From Pontibacter silvestris (lineage in GTDB: Bacteria; Bacteroidota; Bacteroidia; Cytophagales; Hymenobacteraceae), in the NCBI RefSeq assembly GCF_020907275.1, contig NZ_JAJJWI010000021.1, forward strand, positions 23,037 through 87,036: 64,000 bases of DNA. The letters run 5' to 3'. This document shows positions 34,938 to 44,443 of this stretch, one piece after another. How positions within the stretch are numbered: the first letter of the stretch is position 1; each line of letters opens with the position of its first letter. A program made the position numbers and the translations under genes. The notes under the pieces were generated by a model. That model made no database searches. It was not told where the DNA came from and worked only from the letters and a program-made list of their open reading frames with translations.

Positions 34938-36284
34938 TTACTGCCCTTGAAGCAGCGAACTGGTCAGCCGTTTTAATTCTATTTCAGCTGTCTTAGCTTC
35001 ATACCTTATATCGATGAGGCGGTTTTCTGCGACTAACTGGTTGCGTTGTGCCTCACGTAGCTCTATTGCCGTAAGTAAGCCCAAGCGATACCGTTCTAAG
35101 GCTATGTCTGCATTTTCCTGTGCCAGCTTTAAATTAAATTCTTCTAATGACAGGAGTTCTAAACGGTTGGAGTACTGGCTATAAGCTCGGGCGAGGTCTG
35201 ACTGCAACCGGTTCTGTTCTTGCTGGTATTCCAGGTTTATTGACTGCAAACTAATGCGGGCATTTTGTGCCTGCCTGTTTAGGTTAAATCCATTGAAAAT
35301 TGGCAGACTCACCGTTAAGCCATAGTTATACCCCGTGTTACGATTAAACCTTGCCTGGTACTCATTTAGAGGCTCTGCCTCTGAGCGGGTAAAGTTGTAA
35401 GCACTGGTAAAACCAACTACCGGGAACCGGCTGGCTCTGATCGCCTTTATATCGAGATTAGCAATATGACTGTTTAGCTGTAGGCGTTGTAAAACAGGGT
35501 TCGAGGCAAGCAGATTATTATCAACTTTATTATACGTTAAAGTAGGGTCAACAATAACAGAGTCAGAGGTGATAAAGTCGATATCCGGATCTCGTCCTAA
35601 AAGCTGGTTCAGGTTTATTTTTGCGTTTTGCAAAGCCTCCTGTTGAAGCAACAACTCTGACCTGTCTGAGTTGTAGTCTACCTGAGCACGTAATATCTCA
35701 ACTTTAGCGCTTACCCCCACCTCATATTGTGCCTGTGCAATTTCCACACGTTGTTCTGAGATGACTATGGCATCCTTCAAAGCTTGTATTTTGCTGGATT
35801 GTCGGGCTACTTCGAAATAGTAATTTAATATGTTGGCCACCGTATTTTCGACAGTCTCTTTTGTGAATAAGTTACCTGCCTTTTCAAGTGCTTGCAGGCG
35901 GTCGTAGTTAATAAACATGCCCAAGCCATCAAAGAGAACCCAGTTAAGGTTTATATTCGAGCTCAGGCTGTTAGATTTTGCTCCTATTCTTTCACGGTCC
36001 GGGCCAGTCTGAAATTCCTGCAGGGAATTGTTTTCGCTGAAAGTGCGGCTTGCTCTTGCGTCCAGCGTAGGCAGAAAGCCAGCATTACCAAGCGTTACGT
36101 TGTTTTCGGCTATTGCTTCTTGCTTTGTAGCAATCTGTATATCATAATTTTGTTGTAAGCCTATGCGAATGGCTTGTTCCAGCGAAAGCTGTTCCTGGCT
36201 TAGTGCTGTTCGAGGTAGAAGCGCTACTGCTACCGTTAATAGCAGTAGTGCTGTTCTTAATGGGTGCATTAATAAACTATCCAA
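34938..36284 (-). CDS. TolC-family outer membrane efflux protein
   Basis: 448 residues with a signal peptide (MHPLRTALLLLTVAVALLPR region). Two repeated coiled-coil halves rich in Gln, Asn and Leu, with LSLEQAIRIGLQQNYDI at the N-terminus and RYRLGLLTAIELREAQRNQL near the C-terminus, are typical of OEP/TolC. Forms the outer-membrane exit duct of the tripartite pump. Last gene of the operon, 34 bases after the RND gene. Confidence 0.93.
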   Translation of the reverse strand: MDSLLMHPLRTALLLLTVAVALLPRTALSQEQLSLEQAIRIGLQQNYDIQIATKQEAIAENNVTLGNAGFLPTLDARASRTFSENNSLQEFQTGPDRERIGAKSNSLSSNINLNWVLFDGLGMFINYDRLQALEKAGNLFTKETVENTVANILNYYFEVARQSSKIQALKDAIVISEQRVEIAQAQYEVGVSAKVEILRAQVDYNSDRSELLLQQEALQNAKINLNQLLGRDPDIDFITSDSVIVDPTLTYNKVDNNLLASNPVLQRLQLNSHIANLDIKAIRASRFPVVGFTSAYNFTRSEAEPLNEYQARFNRNTGYNYGLTVSLPIFNGFNLNRQAQNARISLQSINLEYQQEQNRLQSDLARAYSQYSNRLELLSLEEFNLKLAQENADIALERYRLGLLTAIELREAQRNQLVAENRLIDIRYEAKTAEIELKRLTSSLLQGQ

Positions 36285-36318
36285 TGGATTAGGATTTCTT
36301 GGCTAAGGGTTATATGTT

Positions 36319-39300
36319 TTATTTACTATAAACTGGCTCTGGTTCTAACTCCCGTTCCTGTGTTTCTACATTTACATTATTGTCATTAGCAGTAACATTG
36401 GCTTTTGCTGATGATAAGTAAGAGTAAATGGCCGGGATAATATAAAGTGTAAGACCTGTCGCAAAAATAAGACCGCCTACCACGGCAATACCCATAGAAA
36501 CGCGGCTTTCAGATCCTGCACCCAGCGCTAAAGCAATAGGTAAGGTGCCCAGAATGGTTGATAAACTTGTCATCAGGATAGGCCGGAATCGTGATACGGC
36601 AGCATCAGTGGCCGCTTCTAACTTATTCAAACCTTCCTCTTTACGCTGATTAGCAAATTCCACGAGCAGGATACCATTCTTCGTTACCAGACCGACCAGC
36701 ATAATCATACCAATCTGGCTGAAAATGTTAAGGGTCTCATTGAAGTACCAGAGGCTAAGTAATGCACCAGCCAGGGCTAAAGGCACTGTAAACATAATAA
36801 TAACTGGGTCTTTGAAGCTCTCGAACTGGGCTGAAAGTGCCAAATAAATCAAACCTAATGCTAACAGGAAAGCAAATAGCAAGCTACTGGAACTTTCAGA
36901 AAAGTCTCTGGATTGCCCTGTAAGTGAAGTCTGGAAAGTTTCATCGAGTACCTTATCTGCAATGGCATCCATTGCCTCAACCCCATCGCCTATAGTTTTA
37001 CCTTTAGCCAAGGAGGCACTGAAAGTAGCTGCGGCAAATCTGTTGAAACGATAGACTTGTGGGGAAGCACTTTCTTCTTTCAGCTCAATTAAGTTGTCTA
37101 ACTGTATTAACTCTCCCACATTATTTTTGACATAAAGGCTACGCAGGTCGAGTGGTTCGCTACGGTTTTCACGCGCTACCTGTCCTAATATCTGATACTG
37201 CTTACCACCTTTGACGAAGTAGCCAAAGCGGGAACCACTCAAACCTAACTGCATGGTTTGTGCTACATCGCGTATATCTACACCCAAAGACAGTGCTTTT
37301 TCACGGTTAATTTCTACCCGTAATTCAGGTTTGTTGAACTTAAGGTTAACATCCACAAAGTTGAAAGTAGGGTCTTGCTGTGCTGCTTCCAGAAATTGGG
37401 GAATAACCTCGCGCAGCTTATCCATACTCTGTGACTGCAGCACAAACTGTACAGGCTGGCCAGAGCCACGTCCTCCTCCAAGCCCTTTATCGCCAGAGGC
37501 AAAGGCTCTGGCACCTGGTATCTGGTTTATTAACGACGGTAGATCTTCTACTATTTGCTGCTGTGTCTTATTGCGTTCATCAGGTTCTACTAAGCGTAAG
37601 CGAATAAAACCTGAGTTAGCGTTACGCGTCATGGAGGTCATGTTGGCAATACCCGGCACTGAGTCATTCACCAGGGCTGTAAGCTCATTCATGTATTCAT
37701 CCATAAACTCAAATGAAGCTCCTTCAGGACCGGTGGCGTTGATTCGTAACCCACTTCTGTCTTCGTCAGGGCTTAACTCAGACTGTAGTGTGGTTATTTG
37801 CCACCATATAGCACCAGCCGAAAGCACGATCAGGATAAACGCAACCCAACGCACATGCATAAAGCTCTCAAGGCTGCTGCGGTAACTATTAGTAAGAGCG
37901 TTAAAGAATGGCTCTGTTTTTCTGTAGAACCAGTTAGGCTTTTCTTGTCGCTTCAGCAGGCGTGACGACATCATAGGCGTTAGTGTTAAAGACACAAATG
38001 AAGAGATGACTACGGAACCTGCTACTACAATACCGAATTCCCTGAAAAGGCGACCAGTCGTGTCTTCCAGAAAGGCAACAGGCATAAACACTGCTGCTAG
38101 CGCAACGGTGGTGGATATAATAGCAAAGTAGATTTCTTCTGAACCTTTTTTGGCTGCCTTCATAGGTTCTTCGCCACCTTCAATACGGGCATAAATATTC
38201 TCCAGCATCACAATGGCGTCGTCTACCACCAGACCAATGGCCAGTACGATACCTAACAGCGTCAGTACGTTAATGGAGAAGTCCATCACGTACATGATAA
38301 AGAATGTTCCTATGAGTGATACTGGTATAGCCACAACTGGTATAAGCGTAGAACGCCAGTCGCGCAGAAACAGGAAGATGATAACTACTACCAGCCCAAA
38401 GGCCACATAAATAGTTTCTTCTACCTCAGAAATAGAAGCTTTAATGTACTCCGTATTATCAAAACCAATTATTAGCTCAAGGTCTTCAGGTATGTCTTTT
38501 TTTATATGCTCCAGGCGTCTGTAAAACTCATTGGCAATTTCTACCTGGTTCGAACCTGGCTGCGGAACAATAACAACACCTATCATAGGAATGCCATTGT
38601 AACGTAACACCGTTTTTTCGTTTTCAGGAGCAAGCTGTGCGTAACCAACATCACGGAAACGGATCAGGCGACCAGCATCCTGGCGCACAATCAGGTTATT
38701 GAATTCTTCCGGAGTAGAAATACGGCCCATGGTTCTAACAGAAAGCTCTGTTGTAGCTCCCTCAATACTGCCCGATGGCAGTTCCACGTTTTGCCTTGTA
38801 AGGGCATTCTGCACCTCAACGGGTGTTACCTGCAAGGCAGAAAGCTTGTCAGGGTCCATCCAGAGACGCATAGAGTAGCGCTTGTCACCCCAGATCATAA
38901 TCTCACTTACACCTGGAATCGTTTGCAACTGCTCTTTAAAAACATTCAGACCTATATCAGAAAGCTCCAGCAGAGAGCGGGTCTCGCTCTTCACACCCAG
39001 CATAATAATAGGATTGGCATCGGCATCGGCTTTTGCAATAGTAGGAGGCTCAGCATCTTCCGGAAGTCTTCGCTGTGCCCTGGATACGCGGTCACGTACA
39101 TCATTAGCAGCAGTTTCTAAGTCTACCCCTAGGTTAAATTCTACGGTAATGTTGCTGCTACCTTCGCTACTGGTAGAGGTCAGTGTTCTGATACCTGCAA
39201 TACCATTTATCGATTCCTCCAGCGGCTCTGTAATCTCAGATTCTATAGTTTCGGCGTTAGCACCTGTATAAGAGGTGGAAACGTTTACGATAGGAGGGTC

Positions 39301-39420
39301 AACACTTGGATATTCACGCACACCCAGATACGTAATCCCGATTACCCCAAAAACGATAATCGTGATACTCATCACGATTGCCAGCACAGGACGTTTAATA
39401 CTGATGGATGATAAACTCAT
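36319..39420 (-). CDS. RND-family efflux transporter (AcrB/MexB-like, HAE1)
   Basis: 1033 residues with twelve membrane segments and two large periplasmic loops, the normal length. N-terminal SLSSISIKRPVLAIVMSITI and YPSVDPPIVNVSTSYTGANA are typical; proton-relay Asp pair in GLVVDDAIVMLENIYARIEGG; the second half has GLVTKNGILLVEFANQR. Proton-driven export of hydrophobic compounds. The C-terminal tail is acidic. Flanked by the adaptor and outer-membrane genes, as in AcrAB-TolC-type operons. Substrate cannot be told from sequence. Confidence 0.95.
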   Translation of the reverse strand: MSLSSISIKRPVLAIVMSITIIVFGVIGITYLGVREYPSVDPPIVNVSTSYTGANAETIESEITEPLEESINGIAGIRTLTSTSSEGSSNITVEFNLGVDLETAANDVRDRVSRAQRRLPEDAEPPTIAKADADANPIIMLGVKSETRSLLELSDIGLNVFKEQLQTIPGVSEIMIWGDKRYSMRLWMDPDKLSALQVTPVEVQNALTRQNVELPSGSIEGATTELSVRTMGRISTPEEFNNLIVRQDAGRLIRFRDVGYAQLAPENEKTVLRYNGIPMIGVVIVPQPGSNQVEIANEFYRRLEHIKKDIPEDLELIIGFDNTEYIKASISEVEETIYVAFGLVVVIIFLFLRDWRSTLIPVVAIPVSLIGTFFIMYVMDFSINVLTLLGIVLAIGLVVDDAIVMLENIYARIEGGEEPMKAAKKGSEEIYFAIISTTVALAAVFMPVAFLEDTTGRLFREFGIVVAGSVVISSFVSLTLTPMMSSRLLKRQEKPNWFYRKTEPFFNALTNSYRSSLESFMHVRWVAFILIVLSAGAIWWQITTLQSELSPDEDRSGLRINATGPEGASFEFMDEYMNELTALVNDSVPGIANMTSMTRNANSGFIRLRLVEPDERNKTQQQIVEDLPSLINQIPGARAFASGDKGLGGGRGSGQPVQFVLQSQSMDKLREVIPQFLEAAQQDPTFNFVDVNLKFNKPELRVEINREKALSLGVDIRDVAQTMQLGLSGSRFGYFVKGGKQYQILGQVARENRSEPLDLRSLYVKNNVGELIQLDNLIELKEESASPQVYRFNRFAAATFSASLAKGKTIGDGVEAMDAIADKVLDETFQTSLTGQSRDFSESSSSLLFAFLLALGLIYLALSAQFESFKDPVIIMFTVPLALAGALLSLWYFNETLNIFSQIGMIMLVGLVTKNGILLVEFANQRKEEGLNKLEAATDAAVSRFRPILMTSLSTILGTLPIALALGAGSESRVSMGIAVVGGLIFATGLTLYIIPAIYSYLSSAKANVTANDNNVNVETQERELEPEPVYSK

Positions 39421-39621
39421 ATATAATAAGAATGTAGAATCTACAAATTAGAATCTAAAATTTAAAACAACTTTGTTAAAGCAAATGTCTTCTGTTCAGG
39501 AAGGTCGATCTTCTGATAAAATAGCTAAGGCACATAGGAATGTGCTTTCTGCTTTATTTACAAGTGTCCGGGATGCTTTAACTTCTGCCAACTTCACGTA
39601 ACAGTTTAAATATTAATATTT

Positions 39622-40704
39622 CTACAACACCTCTTCAGATGTTCTAACTTCACGGATGCTCAGGTCAGAGCCTGGGCGCACCTGCAAAATACCAGATCTG
39701 ATAATGGTATCACCAGGGGCAATACCTTCTGTTATCTGGATCATGGTTTCTGAGCGCTGGCCTATTTTTACCATCTGTGGAACGGCTTTGCCACTTTTAG
39801 ATAAAAACACTTTCTGGCCAGTCGCCTCCGGAATAATGGCTTCTGTTGGTATAAGTATGGCCTCTTCCATCTCTTTCAGGGCAAGACTTACTTTCACAAA
39901 CGCACCAGGCCTTACTTCCTGATTCTTGTTATCGAACAGCGCACGCACCTGCAGAGTTCGAGTAGCAGGGTCTATGTTAGGCTGTATGGCGTATACTTTT
40001 GCATTGTATGTCTCAGGGCTGCCCTCAGAAGAGAAAGTAATATCTGCACCCTCTTTTACCTGATGGCTGTAGCGGCCAGGTATGGCAAAGTCAATTTTTA
40101 CAGGGCTGACATCCACAATACGGGCTATAGGTGTAGTGGCAGAAACATAACTTCCTTCACTAACTTGTCGGAGGCCGACCACACCATCGAAAGGAGCACG
40201 CACATAAGCTTTAGCAAGAGAGGCTTTCAGTGCCTGAATATCAGCTGTGGCCGTAGCAAGCTGGTTGCTTACCTGGTCGTACTCCTGCTTACTAATATAG
40301 TCTTTTTCAAGCAGCGTGCGCTGGCGTTCTTCCATGTCTTGGTACAGTTTCTGGTTCGACTGTAGCTTTTGTAGCTGCGCCCGCATTTCTTCGTCATTTA
40401 CTGTTAAGAGCAACTGGCCTTTTTGTACCCGGTTTCCTTCTTCGAAATTGATACCTGTTACACGGCCTGCAACCTCGCTTCGGAGTTCTACTTCCTCATT
40501 AGCTAACACAGTACCTGTAGTTGTGATTTTGTTCTGGTAAGCTGTGGAGGAAACTACATATACATCAACGGCTACTTTTTTTGCTAACGGTCCGCCAGTA
40601 GCAGCTTGTGCTTGTTTTTCATTCTTAAATACTTTACTTGCCAATAAGTATACTGCAGCAGCAGCAACTACCAGTATAAGTATAGTTTTAACTGTTTTGT
40701 TCAT
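39622..40704 (-). CDS. RND efflux periplasmic adaptor (membrane fusion protein)
   Basis: 360 residues. One N-terminal membrane anchor (VKTILILVVAAAAVYLLASK), then the biotinyl-lipoyl-like halves TTGTVLANEEVELRSEVAGRV and KAYVRAPFDGVVGLRQVSEG flanking a coiled-coil hairpin, a beta-barrel and the C-terminal MP domain. Connects the inner-membrane pump with the TolC-like duct. First gene of the operon; the 201-base gap to the transporter gene is larger than the other gaps and may hold a second promoter. Confidence 0.94.
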   Translation of the reverse strand: MNKTVKTILILVVAAAAVYLLASKVFKNEKQAQAATGGPLAKKVAVDVYVVSSTAYQNKITTTGTVLANEEVELRSEVAGRVTGINFEEGNRVQKGQLLLTVNDEEMRAQLQKLQSNQKLYQDMEERQRTLLEKDYISKQEYDQVSNQLATATADIQALKASLAKAYVRAPFDGVVGLRQVSEGSYVSATTPIARIVDVSPVKIDFAIPGRYSHQVKEGADITFSSEGSPETYNAKVYAIQPNIDPATRTLQVRALFDNKNQEVRPGAFVKVSLALKEMEEAILIPTEAIIPEATGQKVFLSKSGKAVPQMVKIGQRSETMIQITEGIAPGDTIIRSGILQVRPGSDLSIREVRTSEEVL

Positions 40705-40936
40705 TTAGGGTTAGTCCGGGTTATGTTTAGTTAGTGCTTAGTTGTATGCTATCATAAAAGGAATCATAACAAAGCTGAGAAGCGTTACCTAAGGCAAGTT
40801 CAGCCATAGCCGTAATTAGCCGTTTAAAGTTACAACAATATCAACTTATTATAAAGGGAGAAAATGCTTCCTCTACCAACTCCCTTATTTATAAGACAAA
40901 CGGGAGAGGAATTGGTTTAAAATGGATTAAGAAATA

Positions 40937-41272
40937 ATGAGTGAAAACAAAAAGAATTTTTTTGAGGATGTTTATGAGGTGGTGCGCCTGATACCAGAGG
41001 GACGCGTGACCTCATATGGTGCTATAGCTAGTTACCTGGGGTCTAAAGGGTCGGCACGCATGGTTGGTTGGGCTCTTATTGCCTCTCACCCTTTTACAAA
41101 AATTCCGGCTCACCGGGTAGTAAACCGTCAGGGACTGCTTACCGGGAAACAGCACTTCGACAACCCTAATGCTATGAAAGAGCGCCTGGAGCAGGAAGGG
41201 GTTAAGGTTGAAAACGATCAGGTAATAGGTTTCGACAGGTTATTCTGGGACCCTGCAAAAGAGCTGCTATAA
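40937..41272 (+). CDS. Alkyltransferase-like protein (ATL, MGMT family, Cys to Ala)
   Basis: 111 residues, a lone C-terminal MGMT domain: IPEGRVTSYGAIASYLG, SARMVGWALIASHP, then IPAHRVVNRQGLL. In active O6-alkylguanine transferases this is PCHRV; here Ala58 takes the Cys position, so the protein cannot accept alkyl groups. ATL proteins bind alkylated bases and hand them to nucleotide excision repair. The arginine finger equivalent is in SARMVGWA. Convergent with a secreted hypothetical gene; terminator hairpin at 41291. Confidence 0.92.
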   Translation: MSENKKNFFEDVYEVVRLIPEGRVTSYGAIASYLGSKGSARMVGWALIASHPFTKIPAHRVVNRQGLLTGKQHFDNPNAMKERLEQEGVKVENDQVIGFDRLFWDPAKELL

Positions 41273-41290
41273 ATGCAGGTACAAAAAAAA

Positions 41291-41322
41291 AATTACCTGT
41301 TGCCTATTGGCAACAGGTAATT
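41291..41322. terminator. Perfect 14-bp hairpin between convergent genes
   Basis: Arms 41291-41304 and 41309-41322 with loop tatt. The A-run just left of it (41283-41292) is a T-run on the minus strand, so it best serves the minus-strand gene; it can also end the ATL transcript. Confidence 0.85.
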
Positions 41323-41342
41323 AAGTCAGCTAAACTTAAATT

Positions 41343-41906
41343 TTATAAACCAGCAGTATTTATGTGCAGGCAGTGGTATTCAGAAGCTATCATATAGTTG
41401 CCTTGAGTATCAGGCTTGCGAACTACCTTTTTAAAGGAGCCATCGTCGAAGAAGAAGTATTGCCAAAGAGCTTTGCCTGCTATATGCTTTTGTCCTTTTG
41501 CAGGTCTGAAGGTAATCATGCTGAAGTTGGGGTTCCACTTGCCATACATAAGCAAGGTACTATTGCCTTTGTGGTCTAGTTGTACAAACTCAAAACGTTT
41601 CTTTATTTCAGAGTAACGAAGGGTCCCCTCGACTCTTTCTGTACGCCCATCAGGCTGCTCTATTTCAAACTTCTCACTTACTATGCCATTAGGAGCACTG
41701 CTAAAGCTGGCTCTACCTCTTGGTTCAGAGAAGTTTTTGGTCTCTGGCTGCCATAATAAGGCTTTTACTTGCCATGTGCCCAGTGTTTTTTGAAGTAACT
41801 CTTCGGCTTCTTCAGCTGTAAGCATTTTTTTGTTTTGAGCCTGTGTTGTAGGCGCGGTCAATACCAGCAGCACTGCTGCCAGCAGGAATAATACTGTTTT
41901 TTTCAT
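41343..41906 (-). CDS. Secreted hypothetical protein, DUF1579-like
   Basis: 187 residues from ATG 41906 (MKKTVLFLLAAVLLVLTAPT), favoured over an upstream ATG because the signal peptide begins here. The mature part starts QNKKMLTAEEAEELL and is a beta-rich domain: LGTWQVKALLWQPE, PRGRASFSSAPNGIVSEKFE, EGTLRYSEIKKRFEFVQLD, LMYGKWN, ITFRPAKG. The order resembles DUF1579 lipocalin-like proteins (W near the start, G-x-Y/W repeats), but the match is by eye. Periplasmic; role unknown. Confidence 0.65.
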   Translation of the reverse strand: MKKTVLFLLAAVLLVLTAPTTQAQNKKMLTAEEAEELLQKTLGTWQVKALLWQPETKNFSEPRGRASFSSAPNGIVSEKFEIEQPDGRTERVEGTLRYSEIKKRFEFVQLDHKGNSTLLMYGKWNPNFSMITFRPAKGQKHIAGKALWQYFFFDDGSFKKVVRKPDTQGNYMIASEYHCLHINTAGL

Positions 41907-42317
41907 GGTTTTATTTTTATAGGTTCTAGATTGCATTGCCTTCTGTTAACTTGCTTGTTATCAGATGACATTGCAAGTTTAATGCTATCAAGGCATACTG
42001 TACAAATGAACTATACTAACAGGTGTTCGTGGTAGACTTGCCTCCATATTTTATAGATGAATAGATTTGATACCTAGGAAGTTATCGATGAACGGACAGG
42101 TAGTAGTTATGAGTAGTGGCGTTGCTTTAAAAAGCCGCCTTTGGATAGCAATTGAACACTGTTAATTGATTATATTGAGTTGTTGTGAGTTGTGCGGCTG
42201 GCTGTAGCGTGGTGAGCTTTTAAGCTACAATAAACTTGTACAATAGAAGGTGTTGTTGATGCTGATAGATTGGCTTTAGGTAGTATGTTGTTTATTTTAA
42301 TCTAGACTTTTACACCG
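41907..42317. other. Intergenic region between divergent genes
   Basis: About 410 bases without a gene. No repeat, hairpin or clear promoter recognised. The start of the next gene is a TTG, so part of this stretch may be its leader. Confidence 0.45.
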
Positions 42318-43364
42318 TTGGAAATATCAAAGAAAAAGCAGTTTTACCCAATTTTGAAAGGCTTGCGGAAATACCTGCACAGCTACGACCGGGAAACAAA
42401 GCTGCCGGTACGATACGAAGATTTGCTGCATTACACAGATGCTTTTCCGTATTACGATAAGAAAGGGAAAGATACACTGTGGGAATCAGTTATGTATGAC
42501 CAGCACATGAAGCAGGAGTTAAACAATGGCTTAACCTTAATATATGCGTTGCTAAAGACTGATGGCGATATGTCAGTGATGGAGCATCTGTACGTGTCCC
42601 GTATCGACTACTGCACCTTTGGTAATTCAAACCCGTTCAGGGTGCAGATCATGAACCAGCTCAATGACAACTATGAGTATTTCTATGTAAAACGTGCCGA
42701 TGCCTCACGTATTTATGGTTTGGAGCTGGAGCACATTTTGTCGCCGAGCCGCATTAATTACCTGGTAGACGGAGAATCTCTGATAGAAGAGCATATTGCG
42801 GGCATACCTGGTGATGTTTTTATGCAGGAATACCTGAACAGGCCCGCCATGAACAAAGTGCGTATAGCGAAAGAATTTGTTAAGTTTAACGAACGCAGCT
42901 TTATTCGCTTACTTGGCGATATGCGTTCCTATAATTATGTAGTAGACATTACACCAGACTTTGAAGACGAGCAATACCGGGTGCGTGCTATTGACTTTGA
43001 TCAGCAGTCTTATGAAGGAAAGAAGACCATGTACATGCCACAGTTCTTTAAAGACAACAACAGGATTGTTGAAATTGTGTTAAAATTGCTGAAGCCCGAA
43101 ACAATGCGGCAGTACCAAAGCGAGGAGCGCACCCTTTTATTCAGGCGTCTGAAGCTGGCGCGTTACCGGCTTAAAGACCTGATAGATTGCATGCGCTCCG
43201 ATACAGTTTCTACTCCAGAGAAAGTTAAGCAGTTAAAACAGGAATTAGCAGAGCATCATAAGTCCGATGAGTTTCTGAAATGCAACTGTATGGGAGATCT
43301 GGTTCGTCTAAACCTCAAAACCATACTGTCTAAAGAACCAAAAATAGTCTCTGGCCAGGTTTAG
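42318..43364 (+). CDS. Unknown protein with kinase-like catalytic spacing
   Basis: 348 residues from a TTG start (MEISKKKQFYPIL); no in-frame ATG lies near the beginning. Not recognised as a named family. Soluble, basic at both ends, with a long C-terminal helical tail. Two segments look like a kinase active site: GDMRSYNYVVD gives Asp201 and Asn206 five residues apart, as in HRD-x4-N, and AIDFDQQSYEGKK gives Asp226-Phe-Asp228 like a metal-binding DFG/DFD, a spacing close to HipA and PI3K-type folds. A Glu-rich EEHIAGIPGDVFMQEYL lies before them. Catalytic activity is inference only. Isolated gene, convergent with a cupin. Confidence 0.6.
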   Translation: MEISKKKQFYPILKGLRKYLHSYDRETKLPVRYEDLLHYTDAFPYYDKKGKDTLWESVMYDQHMKQELNNGLTLIYALLKTDGDMSVMEHLYVSRIDYCTFGNSNPFRVQIMNQLNDNYEYFYVKRADASRIYGLELEHILSPSRINYLVDGESLIEEHIAGIPGDVFMQEYLNRPAMNKVRIAKEFVKFNERSFIRLLGDMRSYNYVVDITPDFEDEQYRVRAIDFDQQSYEGKKTMYMPQFFKDNNRIVEIVLKLLKPETMRQYQSEERTLLFRRLKLARYRLKDLIDCMRSDTVSTPEKVKQLKQELAEHHKSDEFLKCNCMGDLVRLNLKTILSKEPKIVSGQV

Positions 43365-43372
43365 GAGTTGGG

Positions 43373-43396
43373 TTAGATATTGCAAACAATATCTAA
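43373..43396. terminator. Possible weak terminator between convergent genes
   Basis: ttagatattg and caatatctaa pair perfectly over ten bases around caaa. AT-rich stem with no strong T-run, sitting between stops at 43364 (+) and 43422 (-). Confidence 0.4.
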
Positions 43397-43421
43397 AGGA
43401 CTAAATTAGAAACAGCTTAGG

Positions 43422-43799
43422 CTAAAGTCGCTCCAGGTTAGTACGGGTACGATCGCTTTGTTTCAGGTTTCCGGTATTAACAGTGGTGGCTGGTTCAAAC
43501 AGGAGTATTTCTGCTTCCTCATTAGCTATAGGTCTGTGCTCTACGCCGCGTGGCACAATCAAGAACTCCCCTGGGTTAACAGTAATAATCTTATCACGAA
43601 ATTCCATATCGAAACTTCCTTTTACCACTAAGAATAATTCATCCTCCTGCTCATGGTAGTGCCAGTCAAAAGGGCCTGAAAACTTAGCCAGCTTTACATG
43701 CTGCCCATTTAGTTCGCCTACAATGCGTGGGTTCCAATGGTCTTGGAAAAGGCTTAGCTTTTCTGCGATGTTTACTTTGTCAATTTTTACGTCAGTCAT
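43422..43799 (-). CDS. Cupin-domain protein
   Basis: 125 residues, a single small cupin barrel. Metal-binding motif one is WHYHEQEDELFLVVKG (H-x-H-x4-E) and motif two is PRGVEHRP. Such proteins may be dioxygenases, isomerases or sugar-binding regulators; function cannot be told. The N-terminal KLSLFQDHWNPRIVGELNGQ is typical of a group common in Bacteroidota. Single gene. Confidence 0.88.
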   Translation of the reverse strand: MTDVKIDKVNIAEKLSLFQDHWNPRIVGELNGQHVKLAKFSGPFDWHYHEQEDELFLVVKGSFDMEFRDKIITVNPGEFLIVPRGVEHRPIANEEAEILLFEPATTVNTGNLKQSDRTRTNLERL

Positions 43800-43894
43800 T
43801 TTTATTTACTTGTCGTATTTATTTGGACTAGTTCTAAATAGTATTTACATTTGTGATACTACTGAACCAGTCACAAGCGAAGTTAGGATAGAAG

Positions 43895-44245
43895 ATGCAA
43901 ATTGCTACTGAATTATTAGAAATTTACGCTACCAACGCAGGGGCAGTTTACCAATGCGACCATCGGAATCGTGTATTGGTACATTTTGCCGGAGAAATTG
44001 CTGTACTTAAAGTCGATGCATTTTTAAGGCTCAAGCACGCCATTGATAGCATTGATCTGGAAGCAATGGCTGCGAATACGGAGCGATCTTCTGATTTTGA
44101 AATAGTGACTGTTTGTGGCTGTGAGCGTTGCTATGTGCTTACACTTATGGAGCTATATGCTTTACGGGAGCTGTTAGCAGGAGCCAGGTTCTCAATGGAA
44201 CTGAATAGTATGCTCTACCAGTGCCTGCACCTGCAAGCTGCCTGA
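43895..44245 (+). CDS. Hypothetical protein with CxC-x2-C motif
   Basis: 116 residues, not recognised. Helical, with a short Cys cluster VTVCGCERCYVLTLMEL in the middle and another Cys in VYQCDH near residue 20; together these could bind a metal, but that is inference. The layout (short beta segments VLVHFAGEIAVLKVDAFLRL followed by helices) resembles small Bacteroidota proteins of unknown role. Followed within 50 bases by a hairpin terminator. Confidence 0.7.
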   Translation: MQIATELLEIYATNAGAVYQCDHRNRVLVHFAGEIAVLKVDAFLRLKHAIDSIDLEAMAANTERSSDFEIVTVCGCERCYVLTLMELYALRELLAGARFSMELNSMLYQCLHLQAA

Positions 44246-44281
44246 TACAAAGAGGTGTGAAACTTGTTACTTACAGTATTG

Positions 44282-44306
44282 AAAGCACAGCCGAACGCTG
44301 TGCTTT
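44282..44306 (+). terminator. Rho-independent terminator
   Basis: Perfect ten-base stem aaagcacagc/gctgtgcttt around cgaac followed by T-rich sequence, 37 bases after the stop of the small hypothetical gene. Confidence 0.85.
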
Positions 44307-44443
44307 TTTATTTAGACCATTTCCATATTTTTCCCGGCAATAGCTAGTTAACAACAAATTGTGTAGACTAGCGGTATGAAATAAGGGAAAGTTTGTCAGC
44401 AGGCTTTTCTTTGAATTTAAGACATAAAGAAACACCCTATATT

